From NCBI GenBank assembly GCA_029975055.1, contig JARKPU010000022.1, forward strand, positions 124,001 through 188,000: DNA of 64,000 bases, written 5' to 3'. Below the pieces are notes generated by a model, which was not told the DNA's origin, searched no databases, and was given only the letters and a program-made list of their open reading frames with translations. Position 1 is the stretch's first letter. Every line of letters begins with the position of its first letter. This document shows positions 32,503 through 40,968 of this stretch, piece after piece. Source of the stretch: Anaerolinea sp. GTDB lineage: Bacteria > Chloroflexota > Anaerolineae > Anaerolineales > Anaerolineaceae. Both the position numbers and the translations under genes were made by a program.

Positions 32503-33224
32503 TGGCGCCCGTTTTCCGCCTGGAATCGGCAAAGAAGAGTTATGCAGGCCGGACGGTCGTCGATATTGACCGGTTAGAGATCGACCCCGGCGAATTTCTG
32601 GCAATCGTCGGCCCCAGCGGCGCGGGTAAATCCACCCTGTTGCGTTTGCTCAACTTCCTGGAATATCCGGACTCAGGGAAAATTTATTATGCCGGGCAGG
32701 CCTCCTCGCCCGCACTGCCCCTCGAGCTGCGCCGCCAGGTGACGACCGTTTTCCAGCGGCCGGTACTGCTGCGTGACAACGTGGAGAATAACGTGGCCTA
32801 CGGATTGCGCCTGCGCGGCCTGCGAGACTGCCACGCGGAAGTGCGCGCCGTTTTGGGGCGTTTGGGCCTGGGCAAGCTGCACCGCGCCCAGGCTCGCTCC
32901 CTTTCGAGCGGAGAAGCCCAACGTGTGGCCCTTGCACGCGCCATCGTTCTCCAACCGGCCGTGCTCCTGCTGGATGAGCCCAGCGCCAACCTGGACCCTT
33001 ATAACATCGGCTTGATCGAGGATATGCTCAGAGAAATCCACCAGGCCGGTCGCACGACCGTACTGCTGGTGACTCACAACATCTTCCAGGCAAAACGCCT
33101 GGCCCAGCGTACTGCCTTGATGCTGGAGGGACGGATAATCGAGATTTCCCCCACGTCTGAATTCTTTGAAAACCCGCGCGATCGGCGTACACGTGCTTTT
33201 GTCAACGGTGAAATGATCTATTAA
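32502..33224 (+). CDS. tupC: Tungstate-type ABC transporter ATP-binding protein TupC
   Basis: A 240-aa ABC ATPase. Walker A GPSGAGKSTLLRLLNFLE near residue 38, Q-loop VFQRP, signature LSSGEAQRVALARAIVLQP, Walker B VLLLDEPSANLDPYN, and switch His in LLVTHNIFQAKRLAQR. The size and the absence of a C-terminal TOBE domain fit TupC rather than ModC. It energises import from the cytoplasmic side. It starts within the stop codon of tupB (TAATG), and tupA follows after 18 bp. Confidence 0.9.
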   Translation: MAPVFRLESAKKSYAGRTVVDIDRLEIDPGEFLAIVGPSGAGKSTLLRLLNFLEYPDSGKIYYAGQASSPALPLELRRQVTTVFQRPVLLRDNVENNVAYGLRLRGLRDCHAEVRAVLGRLGLGKLHRAQARSLSSGEAQRVALARAIVLQPAVLLLDEPSANLDPYNIGLIEDMLREIHQAGRTTVLLVTHNIFQAKRLAQRTALMLEGRIIEISPTSEFFENPRDRRTRAFVNGEMIY

Positions 33225-33242
33225 TTCCTAAAGGCAACTTGA

Positions 33243-34115
33243 ATGCACACAAAATCGCTGTTACCTCTCTTGATGATCATCGTCTTGCTGTGCATTCTGC
33301 CGGCAGCCTGCACCGCGGTGGCAGCCCCCGTCGGTGAGGCCTCCGAACCCGCCCGCCTGATCCTGGCGACCACCACCAGCACGCAAGATTCGGGCCTGTT
33401 GGAGTACCTCCTGCCAGATTTTGAGAAGGCTTATAACGCCAAAATTGAGGTCATCGCTGTCGGCTCAGGGCAGGCCCTGCAAACCGGCAAAGACGGCAAC
33501 GCCGACGTTCTGCTGGTGCATTCACCTGCCGCCGAGAAAACCTTCATGGAGGAAGGTCACGGCGTGCGCCGTGAAGACGTGATGTATAACGACTTCGTCA
33601 TCGCAGGCCCCGAAAGCGACCCGGCAAAGATCAACGGCTTGACCAGTGCGGTGGAGGCCTTCAAAGCCATCGCCTCCGCCCAGGCGCTTTTCGTCTCACG
33701 CGGCGATGACTCGGGCACGCATGTGAAGGAAAAATCGATCTGGAAAGCCGCCGGCATCGAACCCTCGGGAGGCTGGTACTTCCAGGCGGGTGACAGCATG
33801 GGCGCCGTGCTGGCGATGTCAGACGAGAAATCAGCCTACACGCTCAGCGACCGGGCCACCTACCTGGCGCTGGCAAAGAAAGGGCTGGCCCTCAAGGTGA
33901 TGGTTGAGGGAGATCCGGTGCTGTTCAATCCCTACGGGGTGATCGCCGTGAACCCGGCCAAGAGTGCGAAGATCAATAACGGCCTGGCAAACCGGTTTAT
34001 CGATTGGATCATCTCGGTGCCGGTGCAGGAGAAAATCGCGCATTTCGGCAATGAAAAATTCGGCCAGTCGCTCTTCGTGCCCGACTCCGGGCCGTGGAAA
34101 GCAGCCAATCCTTAA
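33243..34115 (+). CDS. tupA: Tungstate-binding lipoprotein TupA
   Basis: A 290-aa binding protein. Signal MHTKSLLPLLMIIVLLCILPAAC gives lipobox Cys 23. The oxyanion-binding signature TTTSTQDSGLLEYLLP near residue 42 is the hallmark of TupA. Further family stretches are GSGQALQTGKDGNADVLLVHSP, EGHGVRREDVMYNDFVIAGP, FVSRGDDSGTHVKE and YTLSDRATYLAL. It should bind tungstate (and less well molybdate) outside the membrane and hand it to TupB. The supply would serve tungsten or molybdenum enzymes; none is encoded nearby. Gene order is B-C-A instead of the commoner A-B-C. Confidence 0.9.
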   Translation: MHTKSLLPLLMIIVLLCILPAACTAVAAPVGEASEPARLILATTTSTQDSGLLEYLLPDFEKAYNAKIEVIAVGSGQALQTGKDGNADVLLVHSPAAEKTFMEEGHGVRREDVMYNDFVIAGPESDPAKINGLTSAVEAFKAIASAQALFVSRGDDSGTHVKEKSIWKAAGIEPSGGWYFQAGDSMGAVLAMSDEKSAYTLSDRATYLALAKKGLALKVMVEGDPVLFNPYGVIAVNPAKSAKINNGLANRFIDWIISVPVQEKIAHFGNEKFGQSLFVPDSGPWKAANP

Positions 34116-34126
34116 CCGAATGGCCG

Positions 34127-35230
34127 TTAGATGATCTGAAATTCACCGCTGTGATCAAGGTTGTAACCGCGCAAGCCGCCAAGCGCCCGGCGCGCGGCAG
34201 GTGAGCCCAGCCAGCCCACCAAAGCAGCAAACGACCCCTGGCCGGCTTCTTCGGCCGGGAAAACCAGGTCGTAGCTTTCTTGCACAAGGAATTGAAAATC
34301 CAGATTAAAGGCCGCGGCAGCCGATTCCAGAGCCAGGCCGGCATCGGCGCGGCCTTCGGCTACCGCGCGAGCCACCTCTGAATGGGTGGCCTTTTCATCG
34401 GCGTAGCCCTGCACCCTGGAACGGTCAATGCCGAGACGCTCAAGCTGCTGGTCGAACCACACGCGCGTCCCCGAACCGCCTTGACGGTTGGCAAAGCGCA
34501 CACCCGAGCGCGCCAGATCGCGCAGCGTGTGAATACCCAGTGGGTTGCCGGGAGCCAGCACCAGCCCAACGCTGCGTTCGGCCAACCTCACCAGCGCCAT
34601 GCGCCTGCCGGGAAACAGTTTACGAAGGTAGGGCAGGTTATAAGTGCCGCTTTCCGGGTCGAAAAGGTGGCTGCCCGAGAGATCGGCGCGGCCTTCAGCT
34701 AGAGCCATCAGCCCGCCCAGGCTGCCGGTAAAGCTCAATTCCAGCGTCCAGCCTGGGCAGACCTGCTCAAAATGAGTAGACAGCCAGGTCACGGCCAGGT
34801 CATGACTGCCAGCGAAACGCAGGGTGTTTTCAGCCGATGCGCCCTGTGGCTGCTCCTGAACAGCCCGCCAGCGGTCCATCGCCAGGTCCACCGCCTGCTG
34901 GATTTCGGTGCGTGAAAAGCCTGCCGTCAGAACTTCGAGAAGGAAAGCCTCTGCGCGGTGGACCAGCCTGGCACGGCGCAGCGAGGCCTGAGAGGGAACA
35001 TGGCTCGCCTCAATGCGGCCGGCCACATAAGTGCCCCGCCCCGCCCGGCTGGTGACCAACCCCTGCCGGGTCAGGTCCAGGTAGGCGCGCTGGATCGTCC
35101 CCGGAGTACACTGCCAGACGGCCGATTGCTCGCGGATGGTGGGCAGGCGGTCGCCGGGCTTTAAGCGCCCTTCAAGGATCTCCTGTCGGATGTGATCTGC
35201 AATGCGCTGGTAGAGTGTGGGCTGATCCAT
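34127..35230 (-). CDS. GntR-type HTH regulator fused to periplasmic-binding-like (COG1910) domain
   Basis: A 367-aa cytoplasmic regulator. Residues 1-70 are a GntR winged helix (IADHIRQEILEGRLKPGDRLPTIREQ, then GTIQRAYLDLTRQGLVTSRAGRGTYVAGR). Residues about 150-360 resemble a periplasmic molybdate/tungstate-binding protein domain (FAGSHDLAVTWL, GSLGGLMALAEGRADLSGSHLFDPESGTYN, NRQGGSGTRVWFDQQLERLGI). Such fusions sense the transported oxyanion. It is convergent with tupA, 11 bp apart, and probably controls the tup promoter. It has its own promoter, TTGACG-N17-TTATAG. The ligand is inferred from the fold and neighbourhood. Confidence 0.8.
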   Translation of the reverse strand: MDQPTLYQRIADHIRQEILEGRLKPGDRLPTIREQSAVWQCTPGTIQRAYLDLTRQGLVTSRAGRGTYVAGRIEASHVPSQASLRRARLVHRAEAFLLEVLTAGFSRTEIQQAVDLAMDRWRAVQEQPQGASAENTLRFAGSHDLAVTWLSTHFEQVCPGWTLELSFTGSLGGLMALAEGRADLSGSHLFDPESGTYNLPYLRKLFPGRRMALVRLAERSVGLVLAPGNPLGIHTLRDLARSGVRFANRQGGSGTRVWFDQQLERLGIDRSRVQGYADEKATHSEVARAVAEGRADAGLALESAAAAFNLDFQFLVQESYDLVFPAEEAGQGSFAALVGWLGSPAARRALGGLRGYNLDHSGEFQII

Positions 35231-35245
35231 CGGGAAACGTCCCCG

Positions 35246-35274
35246 CTATAAAAACCTCTAACCCATCTCGTCAA
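35246..35274 (-). promoter_or_regulatory. Promoter of the GntR-PBP regulator
   Basis: Minus strand TTGACG, 17-bp spacer, TTATAG, with the ATG at 35230 sixteen bases beyond. Good sigma70-type match. Confidence 0.6.
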
Positions 35275-35328
35275 AAAAGGATGACCTGTTCCTGTTTAAT
35301 TCATGAAAGGGAGAGGAAGGAAATCTGC

Positions 35329-35362
35329 TGCCTGGGCTAATCTCGCACGGCGGCCGCGTTCT
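35329..35362 (-). pseudogene. Partial duplicate of the rnpB 3' end
   Basis: TGCCTGGGCTAATCT (35329-35343) repeats the rnpB terminus (35401-35415) exactly, 72 bp away. GCCGCGTTCT follows in both, with a five-base insertion here. It may mark a tandem duplication or an old integration footprint. No integrase is present. Confidence 0.55.
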
Positions 35363-35401
35363 CCCTCACTTGAGACGCCACGAACAGAGAGTGAGATTGT
35401 T

Positions 35402-35780
35402 GCCTGGGCTAATCTATAAGCCGCGTTCTGTCCACCCCGTCGCCGGGGATGGGCGATCATCTCTCTAGGCCGTCGGTTACCCGCCGGCTCATGCAGCCTA
35501 CCCGAGACCGTTGGACGGGCCGCCCTATCCGCCCCCGAAGGGGAGGCTGGTCTCTGCTTGGCCTTGCTCCGGGCGGGGGTTGCCTGGCCGCCGCATTGCT
35601 GCGGACGCCGGTGGTCTCTTACACCGCCGTTTCACCCTTACCTCTTGCGAGGCGGTATGTTTCTGTGGCCCGGTCCGGCACCTTGCGGCGCCCCGGGTGT
35701 TACCCGGCGCCATGCCCTGTGGAGCGCGGACTTTCCTCGACCCTCACGCAGAGAGCCGCGATCGCCCGACCAGCCCAGGC
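35402..35780 (-). ncRNA. rnpB: RNase P RNA
   Basis: About 379 nt on the minus strand. The universal GAGGAAAGTCC (P4 5' side) lies near 35738, and ACAGAAACATACCGCC (P4 region) followed by AAGGGTGAAACGGCGGTG and TAAGAGACCACCGGCG lies near 35600-35670. The 3' end AACGCGGCTTATAGATTAGCCC is typical. P1 is formed by GCCTGGGCT at the 5' end and AGCCCAGGC at the 3' end, which sets the boundaries to within a few bases. It is the catalytic RNA that matures tRNA 5' ends. The plus-strand ORFs at 35449-35834 are artefacts. Confidence 0.95.
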
Positions 35781-35810
35781 AAATCCATGATAACACATCC
35801 TGCCTTTAAA

Positions 35811-35870
35811 GATCGTGTGTATCTTTTTCTTTAATTTGTAAGGTTTGCCCCACAAATCACAAGAAACACA
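35811..35870. repeat. Dispersed palindrome (GGGGCAAgCCCC family), copy 3, degenerate
   Basis: It begins with GATCGTGTGTATCTTTTTCT, identical to the flank of copy 2; the match extends to 28 of 29 bases. The stem (CTTTAATTTGTAAGG...CCCCACAAATCACAAG) is damaged. It lies between rnpB and the M23 gene. Confidence 0.75.
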
Positions 35871-35876
35871 GCGCTT

Positions 35877-38000
35877 CTAAGTGAGCGGTGAGGTGCTCAA
35901 GAACCAGGCTGCCACCCAGCCGCGCGTGCCCTCTTCGCTCTCGCCGAAGACCCATAACCCCTGGCGGCCGGTTTTCGCGCGCGCGGCGTCCAGGTCGGTT
36001 TCGATCACCCTGAGTTTGCCCCCGCGCAGGATGCCCCCCACGCGCGGAGAGTTGGCGCTGGCCTGCGCGCGCATGTTGACATCCGCAGTGGTGAAGAGGG
36101 TCAGTTCGCCCAGGCCTGCGGGCGGGGCAGGCGGAGCGCCCGCATCCGCGCTCACCAGCCAGGCCGCCACGTAACCGGTGTACTTCTGCGGCGTGCGCAC
36201 ATTCAACCATTCACCCTGCCGGCCGATACGCGCCAGGGCCTGGGTTTTATCGCCCAAAACGGCCAGGGCGTCTCCCGGCAGCACCACGGTGAGGACGTTC
36301 TCTTCGGCGCCGGGGCGGGCGCGCACGTTGAGCGGAACGGTGGGGAACACACTCAGGCCTGAAGCCTGCGGCGCCTGCCCGGTGAGGTGCACCAGCCAGG
36401 CGGCCACAAAGCCTCTTTGCCCGGCTTCCGTCTGCACCTGAATCCACTCGCCCTGGCGGCCGATCTTCGCGCGGGCGTTATCGGCGTCGCCCAGCACGGT
36501 GAGCGGGTCGGTTGGCGCCAGCGCGGCGAGCACGTCGAAGCCCGTGCCCGGGCCGCTGCGCAGGTTGAGCGCGTCGGCGGGGTAGATCACCAGGCTGGAG
36601 GGTGGGAAGGACTGGTCGAACCCCTGCACGAACCAGGCCGCTACGAATCCGGCCTGGCCGGAGGCCGTCTGCACCTGCAGCCATTCGCCCTGCTGCCCGA
36701 TTTTGGCTTTGACCGCCGCGGCATCGCCCAGCGTGCTCAGCGGCTCGCCCGCCGGCAGCCCGGCGACGACTTGCGCCCCGGTATTGGGGCCTGCGCGCAG
36801 GTTAAGCTCGCTGGTGGTAAAAACCGTCACCCCGCTTTTGGGCGGCAGCGGCCCGGGCGGTGGCACCTCCACCGGGTTTTGCAGGTAAGGCCAGGGGTCT
36901 ACGATTCCAGCCGGGTAGCCGGGGGTCTGCGCGCCGTCAATCTTGAGCGTCAAATGCAGGTGCGAACCGAAGGAATTGCCGGTGTTATCGGCCAGGCCGA
37001 GCAAGTCGCCTGCCGAAACAAGGTCGTTTTCCTGCACGCGCGTCTCGGAAAGATGCGCGTAGATGGTGTGGAAGACCACCCCGTCCATCTCGTGGCGCAG
37101 GCGCACCTGCAAGCCGTAGGGATGCCCCGCAGGGTGGCCTGCCTTTTCCACCACGCCCGGCGCCGCGGCATAGACGTTTGCGCCGGTCGGAGCGAAGAGA
37201 TCCAAACCCTCGTGGCCGGGCAGCCCAAACGGTTTGTACGAATCGGGGTTCTCGCCAAAGAACTGGTTGACGCGGCGGCTGTCGACCGGCCAGGCCAGCC
37301 GGATGGCCGCCATGGGGCCGCGCGGTGCGAGCGCCGCCCCGCGCGGTGCCAGCCGGAAGGCATTTACTTTGGCCTGGTAGGGGATAATGAAAAACCCGCG
37401 CAGCGCCTCGCCGGTCGATTGGGTCACCGCAAAACCAGGCCCCGTCTGCCCCAGGTTGAGGCGCAAAGTGGGCGTCTGGCCGGGATGATTGGGGTCGTAA
37501 AGCGAGATCTGCATCTCCCGCGTGGCATCGTCCAGCGAATAGGCCACCGCCAGCACCTGGTGGTTGTGGGTGGGGTCGCCCAGGCCCTGCACACGCACCA
37601 GCCCGAGCACGGCCGGGTCGCCTTTATCGAGCATGCGCCGCAGCCTGGGGATCTCACTGCGCAGCATGCGCGCGCCGATCTCAGCCTGGTCGATCAACAT
37701 CCACTCGATGAATTTGATCAGGGTGGTGATCTTCAAGCTGTCGATCTGGCGGTCAGCCAGGTAAATGAGCGTCTTGGGGTCCAGTTCCTGCGGGCTGGCT
37801 GCCGCCGTGGGCGCTTTGCCCGCGTAGAAGTTATCCAGCGCGGCAAAGCACATGCCGCCGCACAGGCCGAGGACAACCTCGTTCAGGTCGATCGTCCCTG
37901 CCAGCGGGAGCGTGAACTTGAGCGGTAGTTTGAACTCGAAGCGGTTGACGAAAGGGAACCCGTTCTCCGCGGGGACGAATTTGGTCTGTGCCTGAGCCAT
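35877..38000 (-). CDS. Papain-like domain plus M23 metallopeptidase plus four SH3 domains
   Basis: A 707-aa protein from ATG 38000 (AAGGAG upstream; the track GTG abuts the RBS). Residues 1-200 form a domain with CGGMCFAALDNF (Cys about 51), HNHQVLAVAY (His about 147) and YDPNHPG (Asp about 169), an order that fits a papain-like cysteine peptidase. Residues 235-370 are an M23 zinc endopeptidase with GHEGLDLFAPTGANVYA (HxxxD, His 263/Asp 267), HTIYAHL and HLHLTLK (HxH, 347/349). Four bacterial SH3 repeats follow (NLRAGPN, NLRSGPG, NVRARPG, NMRAQAS). It should cut peptide cross-links in cell wall. No signal peptide is visible, which is odd. Confidence 0.8.
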   Translation of the reverse strand: MAQAQTKFVPAENGFPFVNRFEFKLPLKFTLPLAGTIDLNEVVLGLCGGMCFAALDNFYAGKAPTAAASPQELDPKTLIYLADRQIDSLKITTLIKFIEWMLIDQAEIGARMLRSEIPRLRRMLDKGDPAVLGLVRVQGLGDPTHNHQVLAVAYSLDDATREMQISLYDPNHPGQTPTLRLNLGQTGPGFAVTQSTGEALRGFFIIPYQAKVNAFRLAPRGAALAPRGPMAAIRLAWPVDSRRVNQFFGENPDSYKPFGLPGHEGLDLFAPTGANVYAAAPGVVEKAGHPAGHPYGLQVRLRHEMDGVVFHTIYAHLSETRVQENDLVSAGDLLGLADNTGNSFGSHLHLTLKIDGAQTPGYPAGIVDPWPYLQNPVEVPPPGPLPPKSGVTVFTTSELNLRAGPNTGAQVVAGLPAGEPLSTLGDAAAVKAKIGQQGEWLQVQTASGQAGFVAAWFVQGFDQSFPPSSLVIYPADALNLRSGPGTGFDVLAALAPTDPLTVLGDADNARAKIGRQGEWIQVQTEAGQRGFVAAWLVHLTGQAPQASGLSVFPTVPLNVRARPGAEENVLTVVLPGDALAVLGDKTQALARIGRQGEWLNVRTPQKYTGYVAAWLVSADAGAPPAPPAGLGELTLFTTADVNMRAQASANSPRVGGILRGGKLRVIETDLDAARAKTGRQGLWVFGESEEGTRGWVAAWFLSTSPLT

Positions 38001-38067
38001 CGAGAACACTCCTTACCCGGACAGGGCCGCAATCTCAACTTAATCAATCTATTTAGTGGTCGATCGG

Positions 38068-38124
38068 TGTTTTTTTATGGGTTTGTCCTGGGGCAAAACC
38101 CCGAAACAAACCCATAAAACCCAT
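38068..38124. repeat. Dispersed palindrome (GGGGCAAgCCCC family), copy 4
   Basis: TTTTATGGGTTTGT and ACAAACCCATAAAA flank CCT-GGGG-CAAAA-CCCC-GAA. The outer arm sequence differs from the other copies but the core is kept and pairing is intact. It lies between the M23 gene and dnaK. Confidence 0.75.
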
Positions 38125-38162
38125 TCACCAGAGCGCTTAGCTCATCATACTGGAAAGTGCAA

Positions 38163-38203
38163 GTTAAATCAACAGCGCGCCCGGCGGTTGGCGGGCGCGC
38201 TGT
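38163..38203 (-). terminator. Terminator after dnaK
   Basis: Minus strand: ACAGCGCGCCCG / CGGGCGCGCTGT stem, eight-base loop, then TGATTTAA. It lies 15 bp beyond the dnaK stop. Confidence 0.7.
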
Positions 38204-38217
38204 GGCGTTCGCTCGAG

Positions 38218-40086
38218 TTATGCGTCGTGGAACTGGCCTTCGACGACCTCGCCTTCGGCGCTGCCGTCGTCAGGGCGGCCGCCCGGGTTCTCCGGCTGGG
38301 CCGAAGCCACCGCTGAAACCGCCTGCGACAGCGCTTGCGTGCGAATACGGATGGCCGACAGGTCGTCGCCGTTCATCACGGCGCGCAGGTCGTTGATCTT
38401 CGCCTCCACATCGGCGCGCACCTGCGCCGAGACGCTGCCGCCGCGTTCTTTGAGCAGCTTTTCGGCCTGGTAAACCGCCGTGTCGGCGATGTTGCGCGCC
38501 TCGACGATTTCCTTGCGCTTTCGGTCGGCGGCCTCATGCTTCTGCGCTTCGCTCACCATGCGCTCCACATCGCTCTTGCTCAGGTTGGTCGAAGCGGTGA
38601 TCGTCACGCGCTGTTCCTTGCCGGTGGCCTTATCGCGCGCCGAGACGTTGAGGATGCCGTTGGCGTCGATGTCGAAGGTGACCTCCACCTGCGGCACGCC
38701 GCGCGGGGCCGGGGGGATGCCTTCCAGGCGGAAGCGGCCCAGGCTGATGTTATCGGCAGCCATCGGGCGCTCGCCCTGCAGCACGTGCACGTCCACCGCG
38801 GTCTGCCCATCTTCCGCCGTCGAGAAGATTTCGCTCTTGCGGATCGGGATGGTGCTGTTGCGCGGGATCAGCGTGGTCATCACGCCGCCGAGCGTCTCCA
38901 CGCCCAGCGAAAGCGGGGTGACATCGAGCAGCAGCACGTCTTTCACTTCGCCGCCCAGCACGCCCGCCTGAATGGCCGCGCCGACCGCCACCACCTCATC
39001 GGGGTTGACGGATTTGTTCGGCTCTTTGTTGACCATGCGGCGCACGAAGTCTTGCACCATGGGCATGCGCGTAGCGCCGCCCACCAGCACCACTTCATCG
39101 ATGCCGCGCGTGTCCAGCTTCGCGTCGCGCAGGGCCGCCTCGAAGGGGCCGCGCATGCGCTCCACCAGGTCGGCGGTGAGTTGCTCGAAGCGCGCGCGGG
39201 TCAGGCGCAGCTGCATGTGCTTGGGGCCGTTGGCGTCTGCGGTGATGTAGGGCAGGTTGATTTCCGTCTCCATCACGGTCGAAAGCTCGATCTTCGCCTT
39301 TTCGGCGGCCTCGCGCAGGCGCTGCAGGGCCTGGCGGTCGCTGCGCAGGTCGATGCCCTGCTCCTTCTTGAACTCGTCGGCAGCCCAGTTGACGATGCGC
39401 TGATCCCAATCATCGCCGCCCAGGTGGGTATCGCCGTTGGTGGCGCGCACCTCGACGACGTTGTCGCCCACTTCCAGCACGCTCACGTCGAAGGTGCCGC
39501 CGCCCAGGTCGAAGACGAGGATCTTCTCGTTGGTCTTCTTATCCAGGCCATACGCCAGGGCAGCCGCTGTGGGCTCGTTGATGATGCGCAGCACGTCCAG
39601 CCCGGCGATCTTCCCGGCGTCTTTGGTGGCCTGGCGCTGGCTGTCGGAGAAGTAAGCCGGCACGGTGATGACCGCCTGGGAGACAGGTTCGCCCAGGTAG
39701 GCTTCGGCATCGGCCTTCAGCTTGCTCAAGATCATCGCCGAGATTTCCTGCGGGGTGTACTCGCGGTTGGTTTGCGGGATCTTCACGCGCGCGTCGCCGG
39801 CCGGGCCTTCCACCACGGCGTAAGGGACCATTTTGCGCTCGGTTTCCACTTCGGCATACCGGCGGCCCATAAAGCGCTTGATCGAATAGACCGTGTTTTC
39901 AGGGTTGATCACCGCCTGGCGCTTGGCCGTCTGGCCCACCAGGCGCTCGCCGGTCTTGCTGAACCCGACGACCGACGGGCACAACCGCGAGCCTTCGGCG
40001 GTGGTGATCACCAGCGGCTCGCCGCCTTCCATCACTGCCACCACGCTGTTGGTTGTACCGAGGTCGATACCGATAATCTTTCCCAT
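38218..40086 (-). CDS. dnaK: Molecular chaperone DnaK (Hsp70)
   Basis: A 622-aa Hsp70. The ATPase domain begins with [21 protein letters not shown]; other signatures are [17 protein letters not shown] and [17 protein letters not shown]. The substrate domain has [17 protein letters not shown] and the interdomain linker DVLLLDV. The tail is helical with a short acidic/Gly-rich end, slightly short of the usual 630-640. It folds and protects cytoplasmic proteins with DnaJ and GrpE, which are not adjacent here. GAAGGAG precedes the ATG. I see no CIRCE element in the 160-bp upstream region. An arm of TTCGTTAATGAA lies there, but its meaning is unclear. Confidence 0.97.
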   Translation of the reverse strand: MGKIIGIDLGTTNSVVAVMEGGEPLVITTAEGSRLCPSVVGFSKTGERLVGQTAKRQAVINPENTVYSIKRFMGRRYAEVETERKMVPYAVVEGPAGDARVKIPQTNREYTPQEISAMILSKLKADAEAYLGEPVSQAVITVPAYFSDSQRQATKDAGKIAGLDVLRIINEPTAAALAYGLDKKTNEKILVFDLGGGTFDVSVLEVGDNVVEVRATNGDTHLGGDDWDQRIVNWAADEFKKEQGIDLRSDRQALQRLREAAEKAKIELSTVMETEINLPYITADANGPKHMQLRLTRARFEQLTADLVERMRGPFEAALRDAKLDTRGIDEVVLVGGATRMPMVQDFVRRMVNKEPNKSVNPDEVVAVGAAIQAGVLGGEVKDVLLLDVTPLSLGVETLGGVMTTLIPRNSTIPIRKSEIFSTAEDGQTAVDVHVLQGERPMAADNISLGRFRLEGIPPAPRGVPQVEVTFDIDANGILNVSARDKATGKEQRVTITASTNLSKSDVERMVSEAQKHEAADRKRKEIVEARNIADTAVYQAEKLLKERGGSVSAQVRADVEAKINDLRAVMNGDDLSAIRIRTQALSQAVSAVASAQPENPGGRPDDGSAEGEVVEGQFHDA

Positions 40087-40233
40087 GGTCTTTTCTCCTT
40101 CTTAAAAATGTTGATGATTGCTCCATGCGGGCAGGGTTGCTCACACATTCGTAAGGATACGCCGGGCATGCAAGAATTTCATTAACGAAATATTGGATGT
40201 ATATAAGACCCGCCGCAAATCGAAGAAACGGCT

Positions 40234-40239
40234 TAAAAT
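40234..40239 (+). promoter_or_regulatory. -10-like TAAAAT six bases from MESH1-like start (leaderless)
   Basis: TAAAAT, then six bases (GAGCGG) and the ATG at 40246. No ribosome site. The dnaK-MESH1 divergent region (40087-40245) holds no other site I can name with confidence. Confidence 0.45.
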
Positions 40240-40245
40240 GAGCGG

Positions 40246-40794
40246 ATGCACAGCGAACCACCTGTTGACGAAGATGCCATCACCCTCATTTTGCAGGCGC
40301 TGCGCTTTGCCGCGCGCAAGCACAGCAGCCAGCGCCGCAAGGGCAGCGACCAATCGCCGTACATCAACCACCCGATCGATGTGCTCGACCTGCTCTGGCG
40401 GGTGGGCGGCGTGCGCCGGGCCGAGGTGCTGGCCGCCGCCGTGCTGCACGATACGCTCGAAGACACCGCCACCACCCCGGCCGAACTGGAGGCCGCCTTT
40501 GGGCGCGAGGTGCTCGCGCTGGTGCAGGAAGTCAGCGATGATAAACGGCTGCCCAAAGAAGAGCGCAAGCGCCTGCAGGTGGAACACGCCCCCGCCCTCT
40601 CGGAAGGGGCGCGGTTAATCAAGCTGGCCGATAAAATCAGCAACGTGCGCGATATGCGGCACACCCCGCCGGTCTTCTGGTCGCGGCAGCGGCGCGAGGA
40701 ATACCTGGCCTGGGCCGCCCAGGTGGTGAGCCGCCTGCGCGGCACGAATGCGGCGCTGGAAGCCGAGTTCGAGCGGGTGCTGAGAGAAGGCTGA
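40246..40794 (+). CDS. MESH1-like HD-domain (p)ppGpp hydrolase
   Basis: A 182-aa single-domain HD phosphohydrolase of the RelA/SpoT-hydrolase type. Catalytic motifs: H in ARKHSSQRRKGSDQSPYINHPIDVLDLL, HD in AAAVLHDTLEDTATTPAELEAAFG, VQEVSDDKRLPKEERK (the ED-like motif region) and the late D in LIKLADKISNVRDM. It lacks synthetase, TGS and ACT parts, so it should only remove pyrophosphate from (p)ppGpp or a related nucleotide, or NADPH phosphate as reported for animal MESH1. It is probably leaderless. Divergent from dnaK, which suggests stress-linked control but does not show it. Confidence 0.85.
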   Translation: MHSEPPVDEDAITLILQALRFAARKHSSQRRKGSDQSPYINHPIDVLDLLWRVGGVRRAEVLAAAVLHDTLEDTATTPAELEAAFGREVLALVQEVSDDKRLPKEERKRLQVEHAPALSEGARLIKLADKISNVRDMRHTPPVFWSRQRREEYLAWAAQVVSRLRGTNAALEAEFERVLREG

Positions 40795-40968
40795 ATCATC
40801 GCGGCTTCTGAGCGGCACTGTCAATCGCAAGAAACGCATTTTCCCTGGCGCAGACCAGAGGGCCGGTTGACAGTTGCGTCCAAGCATGCTATCCTGCTCC
40901 AGCGAAAGACCATTACCCGTATTTTTACAAGGTAGGCGCAGAGGCACAGCCTTCGCGCCGGGAGATAA

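Noticed and set aside
35449-35834. ORFs inside the RNase P RNA region
   Set aside because: The region folds as rnpB with universal motifs; the ORFs are incidental.
38335-40185. 616-codon plus-strand ORF opposite dnaK
   Set aside because: dnaK is certain on the minus strand; the antisense frame is an artefact of GC-rich codons.
40087-40245. CIRCE/HrcA site before dnaK
   Set aside because: The TTAGCACTC/GAGTGCTAA pattern is not present; TTCGTTAATGAA is too short to interpret.
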